From NCBI GenBank assembly GCA_003427395.1, contig BFEA01000354.1, forward strand, positions 239,534-271,169: a DNA stretch of 31,636 nucleotides. The letters run 5' to 3'. Shown piece after piece: positions 1-8,713 of the stretch. The position numbers and the translations under genes were made by a program. Source of the stretch: Chara braunii (taxonomy: Eukaryota; Streptophyta; Charophyceae; Charales; Characeae). Numbering within the stretch: the stretch's first letter is position 1; every line of letters starts with the position of its first letter. The notes under the pieces are model-generated. The model was not told the DNA's origin. It did no database searches and saw only the letters and a list, made by a program, of their open reading frames with translations.

Positions 1-1
1 A

Positions 2-533
2 GGATTACACCCATGCGTCAGCGAGACGCTTCAGCGTAAGGCACGCATCATTTGGGCAAAAAACCCGAATGTTGGTGACTTACCGCACAATCACGGGGAA
101 TATTCATCGCGGGAGGTTGCGGCCTGTAAATGTGCAGGGCCTGCAGGCTTTGGCTTGCACCATCTTGATGGCATGTTTGATGTCAGATGGGTGACTTGGC
201 TAATATTGTCCTTCGGGACATCCGTTAAAATTGGAACGATCCAGAGAAGGGTAAATTAGCAAATGGCCCTTGCGCAATGAAGGATGACACGCATAAATCG
301 AGAAATGGACTTGGCTAATATTCGAACTCTGACGACGAATGCAAAGAACGTACCTTGGGGGTCGAACAACTTGAAGGGAAGGTGAGACGGTTGAAGGATG
401 AAGTCGAGGAGGGATTTATGAACTGGAGACTGGGGAGAGAGACAAAGATGTATGTGGAAATGGAAGAGGCAGCCGCGTGTCTTAACGTGAGGGACTCGTT
501 ATGGGACGCTGGGCGCGGTTCCCCATTTGTAGC
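2..533 (+). pseudogene. PLE-A fragment 1: CxC linker and start of RT region of a decayed Penelope-like element
   Basis: This is the 5'-most visible piece of an old + strand Penelope-like retroelement. Frame 2 (from base 2) contains NPNVGDLPHNHGEYS followed by a CKC pair and LHHLDG. It corresponds to VGELLHNHREYS, CHC and VDG in the better preserved PLE-B on the other strand. After a stop near 260 and a frame change near 355, the frame from 355 reads RLKDEVEEGFMNWR, matching LRSEVELGFGNWR at the start of the PLE-B RT region. The fragment begins at the window edge, so any endonuclease part lies outside. It ends where the pseudo-LTR of PLE-B starts (534), and homology resumes at 5989. Family assignment is by eye; the copy is non-functional (stops and frameshifts). 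Confidence 0.75.
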
Positions 534-1101
534 ATAGCATCATATCACATCACAAATATGCGTGAGAAAGTCAAGTCAAACACATTGAAGCGAGTGACTG
601 GACAGCAAGTCTGTAAGAACAACAAAACTCTCAAAAATTACGGCAGCGTTATCATTCCGCAACCCCAAGTCCACCGGTCCATCCACGTTCCCAACGATCA
701 CTGCCGCAGACGGCAGTGAGCGTTCCGTAAGAGGTCAAGTCCATCGCACTCACACACTATATAGTCTACATTTGTATGGTAACAAGTCCAAAACATGCCA
801 CCCGATAGCGGGTCAGATACCGACCTGGTCCGGGTGTCCTAATCCACTACCTGGGTCCAAACCCACCACGGCCCGAAAAATTCCTAGGCTCACCTTGTCA
901 GTTAGATGTTCATCTTAAGATCAGAGGGCCCACGCCACCCTGGCAGGACCTGAAAACAAACCCAATTGAAGATACCACAGAAATGTATGCGAGCTTACAA
1001 ACCCAAAAATATCAAAAATATCAAAAAAACAGTACTGCAGACACCAAGTGGCTACTCAATCCAAGATACGACAATCCACGATGGAAATGATTAGCAACCC
1101 T
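534..1101 (-). repeat. Downstream pseudo-LTR of PLE-B
   Basis: Direct repeat partner of 5431-5988. It begins ATAGCATCATATCACATC and ends GATTAGCAACCCT when read on the + strand. It has a 9 bp duplication (ATATCAAAA type) near 1015 that the other copy lacks. Flanking sequence differs on both outer sides, which sets the element boundaries. Small open frames inside it look meaningless. Confidence 0.85.
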
Positions 1102-1111
1102 GTCCAAATAT

Positions 1112-2635
1112 TTACCAACCCGTCACTAAATCCACCGTCTGTTTCCAAATCGCACCCCGCCGAAAAGCAAATTTTCGCAACGTTCTCTCAAAGAAACTCG
1201 TTGGAACATCCTTCATTCTTAATTCCCGTCTCAATGACAGAACACGCCCGGGGATTTCACTTCTAACCGAGGTGTTCTGATCAATTCGGTGCAGGTAGCT
1301 ACCGATAGCAGCGCTTTGCTTCCCCATGAGAGAAACGACTGTCCGGTCTGAAATTCCAGATCCTCAGATGACCACAGGCTAGTCTCATTACGAGACAAGT
1401 GAACACTTCCAAGGTAAGGGTAAGTGTTGGAACACCTAACCTCACATCCCAGAAAGTCCAAGCAACCATTCCCTGTATCTGTTTGCTTCAATGTGAGATT
1501 CCGGGGGTAGCACTTTGAGAAACATTGAAGCACCCATTCCAAGGTCTCACCGGAGAGAGATGCAATTACCAACATCACATCATCAGCTAACCAAATGCCA
1601 ATCACACAGCGAGCATAACGTCCTAGACTATGCAGGAACAAACTCTCAGCATACGCACACAAAATGCACGCCAAGGGAGGGTTTGTGCTCTTTCCCATCG
1701 GTATCCCGATATCCTGTCTGAGCAAAACAGTCGTGGCGTAGGTGTACGTGTGCTGTAAATCAATGATCACAATTTTTTGTAAGTCTTCCAACCTTATCAT
1801 CCTCCAATGATCAGCTCCAGTAGTGATACCGAAAGAAGCACCACGCCCTCCCCTTCCTCGAATGATGATCAATTACCCATTGCAACGCCCTCAAGATATC
1901 GTGATGAGGTAATCTACTAAACATGTATTTAATATCGTAAGAATGTGCGGTAAGGTTAGCTCTACATCCAAGCCGTTGTATCCTAAAATTCGCCTGCTCC
2001 AGTTTCGTCGTCAGTTTCGAAACAGCCAGAAGGTTGAAATGACTACCAGTCGGCATCCTTGACAATAGAAAATTAAGTCCCTTGGCAACCACCCTCCCAG
2101 TACGAACCATAGGTTCGCTATAGGTAGGGCAGATAGGGCGATACCTAGTCATGTCCTTATGTTTCGGAATGACATAGGCTTTGCCTACAGATCCGAAGTT
2201 GTCCCAACGAACAAACTTTTGTAACCCAGCAACCTTCATGTCCTCCCTGACTTCCCGAAGTGCAACAGATTCCGGACTAGGAACAATCGTGTAACCGGGA
2301 TTCCTGACAAAAGTATTCATCATTGCCTCATAATAGATTTGAGGGCACATCACAACAGTCTTCCCCGGGTTCCGATCCAAGGGAGTCAGAACCAGCCCCT
2401 CAAACCGATGTTTCAATCTCACGACATCACGAATATACAAGCGAGAGCCTCCTACCTCGCAGGGTGAGGTCATACAAGATGACAAGATCTCCAGCGGTAT
2501 TCGAGGTAGGCTCCCTCGGAGGTTCCTCCAGTTCCCAAAGCCAAGTTCAACTTCAGAACGTAACGACGACAGTCGATCAGTCCTATGGGCAAGCGGAATG
2601 TTATTCGCATTGGTCAACAGTTGATGGTCGACGAA
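1112..2635 (-). pseudogene. PLE-B reverse transcriptase domain, broken by two frameshifts
   Basis: This is the polymerase part of PLE-B, read 2635 to 1112 in three segments: 2617-1811, 1872-1231 and 1327-1112. Visible motifs in order are LDRNPGKTVVMCP (N-terminal RT region), AYVIPKHKD with RYRPICPTYSEP, SYDIKYMFSRLP with the first catalytic Asp (codon 1936-1934), GIPMGKSTNPPLA, WLADDVMLV with the Asp pair, then CYPRNLTLKQT and FLGCE. The C-terminal segment reads LHRIDQN and ELRMKDVPTSFFERTL and stops at 1112. The G-x-P-M-G motif and the DD pair are as expected for Penelope-type RTs, related to telomerase RT. All three catalytic acidic residues remain although the frame is broken near 1850 and 1315. 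No start codon is assigned because the frame continues from the upstream linker after a TAG. Confidence 0.85.
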
Positions 2636-3253
2636 CTATTTCTTCAAACAGAAGTGCACGTGCCCATCCACACGCGGATAGGGTAGTCCTGTGCAATGAC
2701 AGGTCAGCACGTTACAGGTACTGTATTCCCTGTGGTTGTGCAACAACTCGCCAACCGTCTGATTTTTCGTCTGGACGATCCGAGTCTTCCTTCGAGCCCT
2801 TCGTAGGAAGCAGAGGGGTAAGTCACATTTCATCAAAATGTCGTTAACTACCTTACGTAAAGCACAAACGCTAATCCTATTATCGAATTTGACTTTGATC
2901 AATAAGTCAGCGCTCAAACTGAGACCAAATTTGTTGAGAAAAATGCGAGAAATCAGCCTGCGAAGATACTTCCTCGTTGACTTCTTAGAGAAGTCCTTAA
3001 TAGCACTATACAATCGAAGCAAAGATCGCATATCCCACTTCTCGATTCTATCTGTGACACGCACATTCTTCAAGAGAGATAACAACAAGCCTTTCAAAAA
3101 GCGACACTTGGGCTTCCATGATACAATATACTCAATCCTCAACATTCCCCCACACTCGAACCATGTCTTACAGTCTTTAAGCAGATGAGATTCGGAATCA
3201 CGCACCACCTTGGTAGAGCCAAACTTCCTAACTATGCTCTTACATGGTGACTG
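2636..3253 (-). pseudogene. PLE-B linker domain with CxC motif
   Basis: About 200 residues lie between the endonuclease and the RT in the same frame as both neighbours. The N-terminal two thirds is basic and helix-rich (for example KSTRKYLRRLISRIFLNKF). The C-terminal part reads VGELLHNHREYS, then CNVLTCHCTG with CHC at residues 170-172 counted from 3208, then a VDGHVHF stretch. A short CxC domain joining EN to RT is the diagnostic mark of N-terminal-endonuclease Penelope elements. The segment is preceded in frame by a TGA (3256-3254) and ends with a TAG (2638-2636), after which the RT frame continues without a shift. PLE-A keeps the same motif as CKC at the window start. Confidence 0.75.
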
Positions 3254-3950
3254 TCACGTATTCCACCCACTCACACAAATATCAGCACCATGAGTACCGG
3301 CTGCCTCCTGCTCCTTCAATAGTTCAAATAAATCCAGGCGCCAATCAATTGACCCAATCAGACGGAAACAAATAGGTGCTATGACCCGCTGGATGTCATG
3401 GGTGGACTTTCCAAGATGACTGTGTTCCTTTCTACCGCGGGCCCTACCCTTATTATTACGGCAATGACTCTTCCGCACCCCAGACGTATTCAGGAACGGC
3501 GACCATTGACGGATATATACACCCTCCAATTTCGTCAACTCATTGTTGATAATTGTGTCAACGGGAACCAAAACATAGTTCTCAATGCCAAAGCACCCCT
3601 AACCAACGGTAGAAGTGATTCGGGGAACGATTCTAAGACGCATAGATATGCTCACGCCAGCGGACATCCATATGTCTAGATGTCTTCCCAACGTACTGCG
3701 ACTTGCAGTAGGGCGAAACCGCTACGTACACACTCGACTTAATGTTAACGAAATCAGGTCCAAAATTCTCTAAAAGTCGAACCCAAGCATCAACACATTT
3801 GCGCGTCCAACGGATCTCTCCGTAAAGTGAGAGATTTACAACCGCAAGCCTTAATAGTTCCTCAATTCGAGCATCGACAACATCTAGTAAAGAACGCAAG
3901 TTCGTAAGGCAGTGAACGATACACCACAAGTCAGCAATACTGAAAATGCA
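3254..3950 (-). pseudogene. PLE-B GIY-YIG endonuclease domain, frameshifted
   Basis: Read 3950 to 3254. The first segment (open from just after the ORF1 stop to 3633) contains SSVYVAV, ten residues later QYVGKT, then DVRWREH. This is the GIY-YIG pattern with the RW-x-x-H helix. A stop at 3635-3633 and a frame change precede the second segment (3571-3254), which has NNELTKLEGVYIRQWSPFLNT. The Glu in KLEG is the probable metal-binding catalytic residue, and PFLNT is typical of the family end. In Penelope elements this nuclease nicks target DNA for priming. Its placement before the RT is the permuted order. The first segment is in frame with ORF1 across a single TGA. Confidence 0.75.
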
Positions 3951-5198
3951 TCAAGCATTTTCATCGACTTCCTCAGCCTCGGCGGGTACCTCGGTGCACA
4001 CCACCGGTGTCTCGGTCGTATCTTCGTCATCGTTTGTACCATACGCCACGTGTGTACGATGTGCTGCAATATCAAATATGGCTTCAAACTTACCATTATA
4101 TGGTATGCCCTCATCCTTGCAGATATTCTGCAGGACAAGAGCATCCAGGTTCTTGAGGTCACTCAACACTCGTTTCTCAAACTTCAGTCTTCCGACAATC
4201 CCGATGGCTGCGGGAATATTTTTACGAATGGACGGCGACATCTTCCTTGGTGTGATGGTCTTCTGCATACGCGCTTTGGACCTCGTTAACCTCCCTGAGA
4301 TCCTGGTCGGTCGCAACCCCCGTTTCGGCGTGCGCTTAGGTGGCACCTCCATTGGGGGGCTGCCTTCAAACACTACCTCCGGTCCACGGTTTCTCTTCTC
4401 AGAGATACTCAATCTCCGGGTCAGCAGGTTCAACTCCTCCGCCTCACTGCTGCTAGCGCTGCTCCCCTCCGCCGGCACCGCGGGGTCCACTTTCTTCTGC
4501 TTGCCGCGAGATACCGCCAAGCACAATTCTCCTATCGCCTCACGAATCTCCTGTCGGACGTCCTCACGTACGTCGTCCCGTAATTCACCAACCCGTACAA
4601 CCATCCTGACATCCAAACTCTTGTGCAGTTCTTCCTTGATCTCGGCTTCCTTACGAGCTTTCTCCTCCTTCTTCTGCTTGCTAAGTAAGGTTGCCGCTCG
4701 TTCTGCCTCAGCCCGTTCCTCAGCTTCTTTCCTCTCAGCTTTCCTGCGCTCCTTAGCCGCATTCTTCTGCTGCTCCAATTCTACGAATCGGCACACTGCA
4801 GCGACACTCTTCCCAATCTCAGCTACCTTCGATTCCAACGGGTCTGACTGTTGCCACCTGCTAAGGCTTGGTCTACTCGGAGGACTGGACCCCCCCCGGT
4901 TAGTCCACGTCGGCAGGTGCCCGTTCCGTCTCAGATGTGGGCACTGATTGGCATAGTGGTCCGGCTCGTCGCAATTGAAGCAAATCAAAGGACCTCTCCG
5001 AAGGCCCCGATCGAAGCTCCGCTCGCCTCCAGCCCTACGGTCTCCATCATGTCCCCTGTCTCCACTATCCCCTCGATCGCTCCCGTATCCGCGGTATCCT
5101 CCTCTTTCATAATCACGATGCCCTCCATACTCGCGTCCACCTCCACCGAGATTGCGGCCACCACCGCCAAAATCACAGTTATCGCCGTGGCCCGCCAT
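3951..5198 (-). CDS. PLE-B ORF1: Gly/Arg-rich, CCHC zinc-knuckle, coiled-coil protein with SAP-like tail
   Basis: Intact frame of about 415 residues; the first ATG is at 5198 (a GTG precedes it). Residues 1-70 are Gly/Arg/Asp-rich and RGG-like. A CX2CX4HX4C knuckle follows (ICFNCDEPDHYANQCP, near residues 73-88). Residues about 125-205 are a highly charged Glu/Lys/Ala coiled coil. A basic Pro/Arg region (PPKRTPKRGLRPTR) follows, and then near 345-388 a segment (LDALVLQNICKDEGIPY) that resembles a SAP-type DNA-binding helix pair. The acidic tail ends EEVDENA. Knuckle plus RGG plus coiled coil suggest a gag-like RNA-binding particle protein that packages element RNA; this role is inferred. The stop TGA is followed in the same frame by the endonuclease segment, so ORF1 and EN may be one readthrough product or two ORFs. 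Confidence 0.75.
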   Translation of the reverse strand: MAGHGDNCDFGGGGRNLGGGGREYGGHRDYERGGYRGYGSDRGDSGDRGHDGDRRAGGERSFDRGLRRGPLICFNCDEPDHYANQCPHLRRNGHLPTWTNRGGSSPPSRPSLSRWQQSDPLESKVAEIGKSVAAVCRFVELEQQKNAAKERRKAERKEAEERAEAERAATLLSKQKKEEKARKEAEIKEELHKSLDVRMVVRVGELRDDVREDVRQEIREAIGELCLAVSRGKQKKVDPAVPAEGSSASSSEAEELNLLTRRLSISEKRNRGPEVVFEGSPPMEVPPKRTPKRGLRPTRISGRLTRSKARMQKTITPRKMSPSIRKNIPAAIGIVGRLKFEKRVLSDLKNLDALVLQNICKDEGIPYNGKFEAIFDIAAHRTHVAYGTNDDEDTTETPVVCTEVPAEAEEVDENA

Positions 5199-5430
5199 CA
5201 CACCGGAGTCAAACCACGAAGGTCCGTCTTGTTAACGATGTGCAGGCGATGTCCGCGTAGCAACGAAGCATAACACCAGTGTCGCGTAGTAACCCTTGTA
5301 AGCAGAGCAACACATCAAATGGAGGCACACTCCTCGTCATAACGCTAGCGAAACAAACAAATTGTTACCAAGTAACTCGTGCTCACTTATCCCAGCCACT
5401 TGACTCCGGGATCGTTCACACGTGCAGTAG
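5199..5430 (-). other. PLE-B leader between 5' pseudo-LTR and ORF1
   Basis: About 230 bp between the upstream pseudo-LTR and the ORF1 start on the - strand. No coding motif seen. It probably serves as the untranslated leader of the element; no promoter signal could be assigned by eye. Confidence 0.4.
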
Positions 5431-5988
5431 ATAGCATCATATCACATCACAAATATGCGTGAGAAAGTCAAGTCAAACACGCTGAAGCGAGTGACTGGAC
5501 AGCAAGTGTGTAAGAACAACAAAACTCTCAAAATTACGGCAGCGTTATCATTCCGCAACCCCAAGTCCACCGGTCCATCCACGTTCCCAGCGATCACTGC
5601 CGCTGACGGCAGTGAGCGTTCCGTAAGAGGTCAAGTCCATCGCACTCACACACTATATAGTCTACATATGTATGGTAACGAGTCCAAAACATGCCACCCG
5701 ATAGCGGGTCAGATACCGACCTGGTCCGGGTGTCCTAATCCACTACCTGGGTCCAAACCCACTACGGCCCGAAAAATTCCTAGGCTCACCGTGTCAGTCA
5801 GATGTTCATCTTAAGATCAGAGGGCCCACGCCACCCTGGCAGGGCCTGAAAACAAACCCAATCGAAGATACCACAGAAAGGTATACGGGCTTACACACCC
5901 AAAAATATCAAAAAAACAGTACTGCAGACTCCAAGTGGCTACTCAGTCCAGGATACGACGATCCACGATGGAAATGATTAGCAACCCT
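5431..5988 (-). repeat. Upstream pseudo-LTR of PLE-B
   Basis: Direct repeat partner of 534-1101, about 96 percent identical by eye. On the + strand it starts ATAGCATCATATCACATC and ends GCAACCCT at 5988. Directly outside it the decayed PLE-A resumes, preceded by a C/A-rich tract. Pseudo-LTRs of this kind arise from the tandem insertion habit of Penelope elements and are not true LTRs. Confidence 0.85.
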
Positions 5989-6276
5989 AACCCAGTTTGT
6001 GCCAAAAACAAAAACAAAAAAACAAAAAAAAGGACGAACTGCAAATTGAGGAAGTTACGAGGGCGAAGAAGACTTACCAAGGTTTGGTCTTCACACCAGT
6101 CTATCGAAATCCAGGCAAAACCGTGATCATGTGCCCTCATACATATTATGAGGGGAAGTTATGAGGATGAAGGCTTGCCAAGATTTGGTCTTCACACCAG
6201 TTGATCAAAATCCAAGCGAAACCGTGATCATGTGCCCTTACACATATTATGAGGGAATGCAGAACTTATTTGTTTG
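5989..6276 (+). pseudogene. PLE-A fragment 2: N-terminal RT region with internal tandem duplication
   Basis: After an A-rich tract (6003-6031) the + strand reads LQIEEVTRAKKTYQGLVFTP, then NPGKTVIMCPHTYYEG. It is the counterpart of YIRDVV, EGLVLTP and NPGKTVVMCPQIYYEA in PLE-B. It resumes within roughly ten residues of where fragment 1 stops, which shows PLE-B landed inside PLE-A. A 104 bp unit (6050-6153) is repeated at 6154-6257. Because 104 is not a multiple of three the frame is lost, and the second copy reads QNPSETVIMCPYTYYEGMQN before a stop. It ends at the inverted-repeat element that starts at 6277. Confidence 0.8.
6050..6257 (+). repeat. 104 bp tandem duplication inside PLE-A
   Basis: Two adjacent units, 6050-6153 and 6154-6257. 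Both contain TTTGGTCTTCACACCAGT and CCGTGATCATGTGCCCT and end with a TATTATGAGG stretch. They differ at about 15 sites, so the duplication is old. Confidence 0.85.
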
Positions 6277-6531
6277 AAATGCGGGAGAAGAGAAATAACT
6301 GCGCGGGTGACTGACCGCTGCACAGTTCCGAATTCTTTCGCAGGAAGGAATAACCAACAGGGCACTGCGGTTATGGCCCGACGGAGGGCAGTTAGAAACT
6401 GCAAAAACAAAAACAGAACAGCTTTGTGCACTTCTAGCCGTTGGAAGTTCGGAAGTGGTAAAATCAGGCGGCCACTCGTGTGTGTGTGTGTTTATTTTTT
6501 CCGGTGACTGCGACTTTTTTGTTTTGTTTTT

Positions 6532-6690
6532 TGCGCCTGCGGCTTTTTTTTCCGCGCCTGCGACCTTTTTTTCTCCCGCGCCTGGGGCTTTTTTTTTCTG
6601 CGCGCGTGCGACTTTTTCTTCTTTTTTTTCCGCGCCTACGACTTCTTCTTTTTTTCGTGCCTGCGCCATTTTTTTTTTTTCTTTTTTTCC
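6532..6690 (+). repeat. T-rich minisatellite, about six units of 21-30 bp
   Basis: Units begin with GCGCCTGCGAC or close variants and end in runs of T or TC. The long Lys/Ala-rich open frame on the - strand here is just the translation of this repeat. Confidence 0.8.
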
Positions 6691-6715
6691 CCTCCTGCTT
6701 ACACCACGCCTAGCT

Positions 6716-6884
6716 GTCTAGGCCACACCCGTGGCTGGGCCATGGCCAAGATCTCTTGGCCACGCCCATGGCTGGGCCACAGTCGCGATGTCTAGGCCAC
6801 GCCCGTGGCTGGGCCACGGCCGAGATGTCTAGGCCACGCCCGTGGCTGGGCCACGGCCGAGATGCCTAGGCCACACCCCTGGGG
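6716..6884 (+). repeat. 37 bp minisatellite, about 4.5 copies
   Basis: Units start at 6716, 6753, 6790, 6827 and a partial one at 6864. Each begins with GTCTAGGCCACGCCCGTGG and continues to a CCGAGAT end. Units 3 and 4 are identical, pointing to recent duplication. Each unit contains GGCC-centred inverted repeats. Confidence 0.9.
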
Positions 6885-7107
6885 AAACAAACCAAAAACA
6901 GGAGGGCCTGCGACCGGTGATTGCTCCCAGGCCAGGTGCCACCTCCCGTTTTTGCCAATTATTGAACCGGTAGGCCGTCGAACGCATCATTTACTGTTTT
7001 TTGTGCAGTTTCTAACTGGTCTTCGCCCAAGCTTGCAGTGAACTGTTATTTCTGCGAATTCTGAACTGTGCAGCGGTCACAGGCGCAGTTGCCTCAGTGC
7101 GGGATTT

Positions 7108-7715
7108 GGGTTTGTCTGGAAGCTTGAGGAGTATTGGACGGAAAGTGCAGAGGATTTTATTGATCAGGGCGTTGGGCACTTGGAGACGTGGAAGACAGCA
7201 GAGAAAGCCGGGCGGAGCTACATGATTCCAAAGCAGAAGGATTGATCTTTGTTCCGCCCTAGTTGCCCAACATTTAGTGAGCCTACCAATTTGGTGAGCA
7301 AGTGAATGGCGAAGGGCTTTGAATCTGTTCTTAAACTGCCAGTACCTTTGCCCGCTTGAAAAAAAATAGTGTGGCGGTTAACTCAGAGATGGGGAAAGTG
7401 GCGAGATGGTGGGCGGCCTGCACCACATACATCCGCGAAACAGTGGCGCACAGTTGAATTCCGGGCCCGCGGCCGATATGAGGCGAGGTACTGCCGGTTT
7501 GAGTAAGGTACCTGAAGGGGAGCACTCAACCTTCAGGCGGTGTTGAAACTGGTGAGCAGACTGACGAAAGCCAACACGAGCTTTGGAGGCTTGGGGAAGG
7601 GAACTGGAATCCTATCAGCATCCTATGATGTGAAGGATATGAACCAAACTTCCCCATGAAGATATCATAAGGGCAGTTGAATGGGTGATTGGGTTACACA
7701 AGGTGAAAGCGAGAA
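7108..7715 (+). pseudogene. PLE-A fragment 3: central RT region
   Basis: The + strand reads GHLETWKTAEKAGRSYMIPK, then stops and frame changes, FRPSCPTFSEP, FNLQAVLKLVSRLTKANTSF, SASYDVKDM and HEDIIRAVEWVIGLHK. These line up in order with AYVIPKHKD, RYRPICPTYSEP, FNLLAVSKLTTKLEQANF, HSYDIKYM and HDILRALQWVI of PLE-B. The first catalytic Asp (YDVK) is kept, but at least three stops or shifts make the frame dead. Similarity fades between 7715 and 7738, where the next inserted segment begins. Confidence 0.8.
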
Positions 7716-8713
7716 AGGTGGTACGTGTCAATCCGCGAGGAATTCCACGCGTTGACGCTTAGCGCTGACCTGCGCCTGGGACAGTTGCTGTTCCTGGTCA
7801 CTGAGGTGTCCGCCTGGCCAGTTGTTCAGGCGATGGTGGATAGTCTGCCACGTACACTAGGAGACGGTACGTTAGCGTGAAGCGTCTGCTTTGTGAGATC
7901 AGACGGCGGGTTTTCAGGAACGACACAAACGGCATGGATACTGATGAAGACTTGCGGCAGGGAGCAGCGGAGTGGTTGCAGATTATCGAAGACGGCGGCC
8001 GTCGCATGCAAGAGGTCGTGGATACTCTGCTTTCAAGCCAGGGGGGTCGGTTGGGGACTGTAGGGGGGACGGTTTTACTGGCGCCATGGCTTGAGGAGAA
8101 GATGCAGGCCATGCTCGATATCATTTGGGAGTTGGAGGAGGGGCCGGCTCCTCCACTCGATGAGTTTGTGGATTGGCATCGAGCTGGCCTGCTTATGCAT
8201 GGGTGCTACGACATCTTCAGGAGGGGGCAGGATTGCTACGATACTCTGGAGGAGAGACTGCTGGGCAGCTCCGACGGATTGACGCCGACACTGCCTGCGA
8301 CAACAATTGATGAATTCTGTGACAACAACAGCAGCTACATCGACAATGGGTGCAATGACAAAGACAACAACGACATCATTAGTGGCGGCAATAACGTCCT
8401 TAACACCTACAACGTCTGCATTGATAATGATAACAATGACATCAACAATAGTGGCGGTGGTGGTGATAACATCAACAACGACATCGACAACAACAAGAAC
8501 AACGACATCAACAATGACAACAATCAGTGTGAAGATATTAATTACAACGAAGATATTGAAGATTTCGATTACAGCTTTCTTGGGATGACGAACGAAAACT
8601 GTGGAAATAAAATCAGCGATCAGGGCGACGAGGCTATGGAGGATAAGGAGATTGACCGCGGAAGTAGGGGGGCGTTCGGAGCTGCTGTGTGGCAGCGGAC
8701 GGGCGTGGAGTAG
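7707..8713 (+). pseudogene. Asn/Asp-rich hypothetical protein in a polyadenylated insertion; one apparent frameshift
   Basis: I do not recognise this protein. The main frame is open from 7841 to 8713, with its first ATG at 7934 (259 residues); a GTG at 7877 would give 278. Its N-terminal part is normal-looking and helical (RQGAAEWLQIIEDGGRRMQE, WLEEKMQAMLDIIWELEE, DEFVDWHRAGLLMHGCYDIF). From about 8307 it becomes Asn/Asp/Ile repeats and ends with an acidic tail. Just upstream, 7707-7880 is open in another frame and also looks coding (SADLRLGQLLFLVTEV, AMVDSLPRTLGDG). A one-base shift near 7877 would join them. The lack of introns and the position between PLE-A pieces and ahead of a 27-A tail suggest a retroposed, 5'-truncated copy. 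A real single-exon gene cannot be excluded. Confidence 0.45.
8307..8560 (+). repeat. Imperfect AAC/GAC trinucleotide-rich tract
   Basis: Repeated GACAACAA, AACAACGACATCA and GATAACA blocks encode Asn/Asp/Ile runs in the open frame and Thr/Ser runs in the +1 frame. The purity of the triplet pattern indicates slippage growth. Confidence 0.8.

Larger units (their letters stand above)
534..5988 (-). mobile_element. PLE-B: near full-length Penelope-like retroelement with N-terminal endonuclease and pseudo-LTRs
   Basis: This is a 5455 bp retroelement on the - strand bounded by two direct repeats of about 560 bp (5431-5988 and 534-1101). Reading on the - strand the order is pseudo-LTR, ORF1 with CCHC knuckle, GIY-YIG endonuclease, linker with a CxC motif, Penelope-type reverse transcriptase, pseudo-LTR. 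Canonical Penelope elements put the endonuclease after the RT. The order here, and the CxC linker, match the published Naiad/Chlamys N-terminal-endonuclease clade. The RT end lies about 10 bp from the downstream pseudo-LTR. ORF1 is intact, while the EN-RT part has three in-frame stops and three frame changes, so this copy is probably dead or contains assembly errors. The pseudo-LTRs differ by roughly 20 substitutions by eye, plus a 9 bp and a 1 bp indel. Confidence 0.85.
6277..7107. mobile_element. Inverted-repeat (foldback or MITE-like) element inserted in PLE-A
   Basis: The left end 6277-6421 and right end 6991-7107 are inverted copies of each other. Left has TGACCGCTGCACAGTTC at 6312-6328, and right has its exact reverse complement at 7063-7079. 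The similarity runs on through AGTTAGAAACTGCA (left) and TGCAGTTTCTAACT (right), and outward to AAAT at both tips. The interior holds two minisatellites. PLE-A coding similarity stops at the left tip and resumes directly after the right tip. A clear target-site duplication was not found (only GTTTG shared), so the superfamily is open. Long inverted ends would fit a Mutator-like or foldback element. Confidence 0.65.

Noticed and set aside
501-533. ATGGGACGCTGGGCGCGGTT resembling the start of the SINE-like repeat
   Set aside because: Only about 12 bases match well and the conserved CCACCAATAGATGG core and A tail are missing.
355-537. Small stand-alone gene on the + strand
   Set aside because: The frame is the RT-proximal piece of PLE-A (EVEEGFMNWR), not an independent gene.
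6247-6669. 140-codon Lys/Ala/Glu-rich frame on the - strand
   Set aside because: It is the translation of the T-rich minisatellite read on the other strand.
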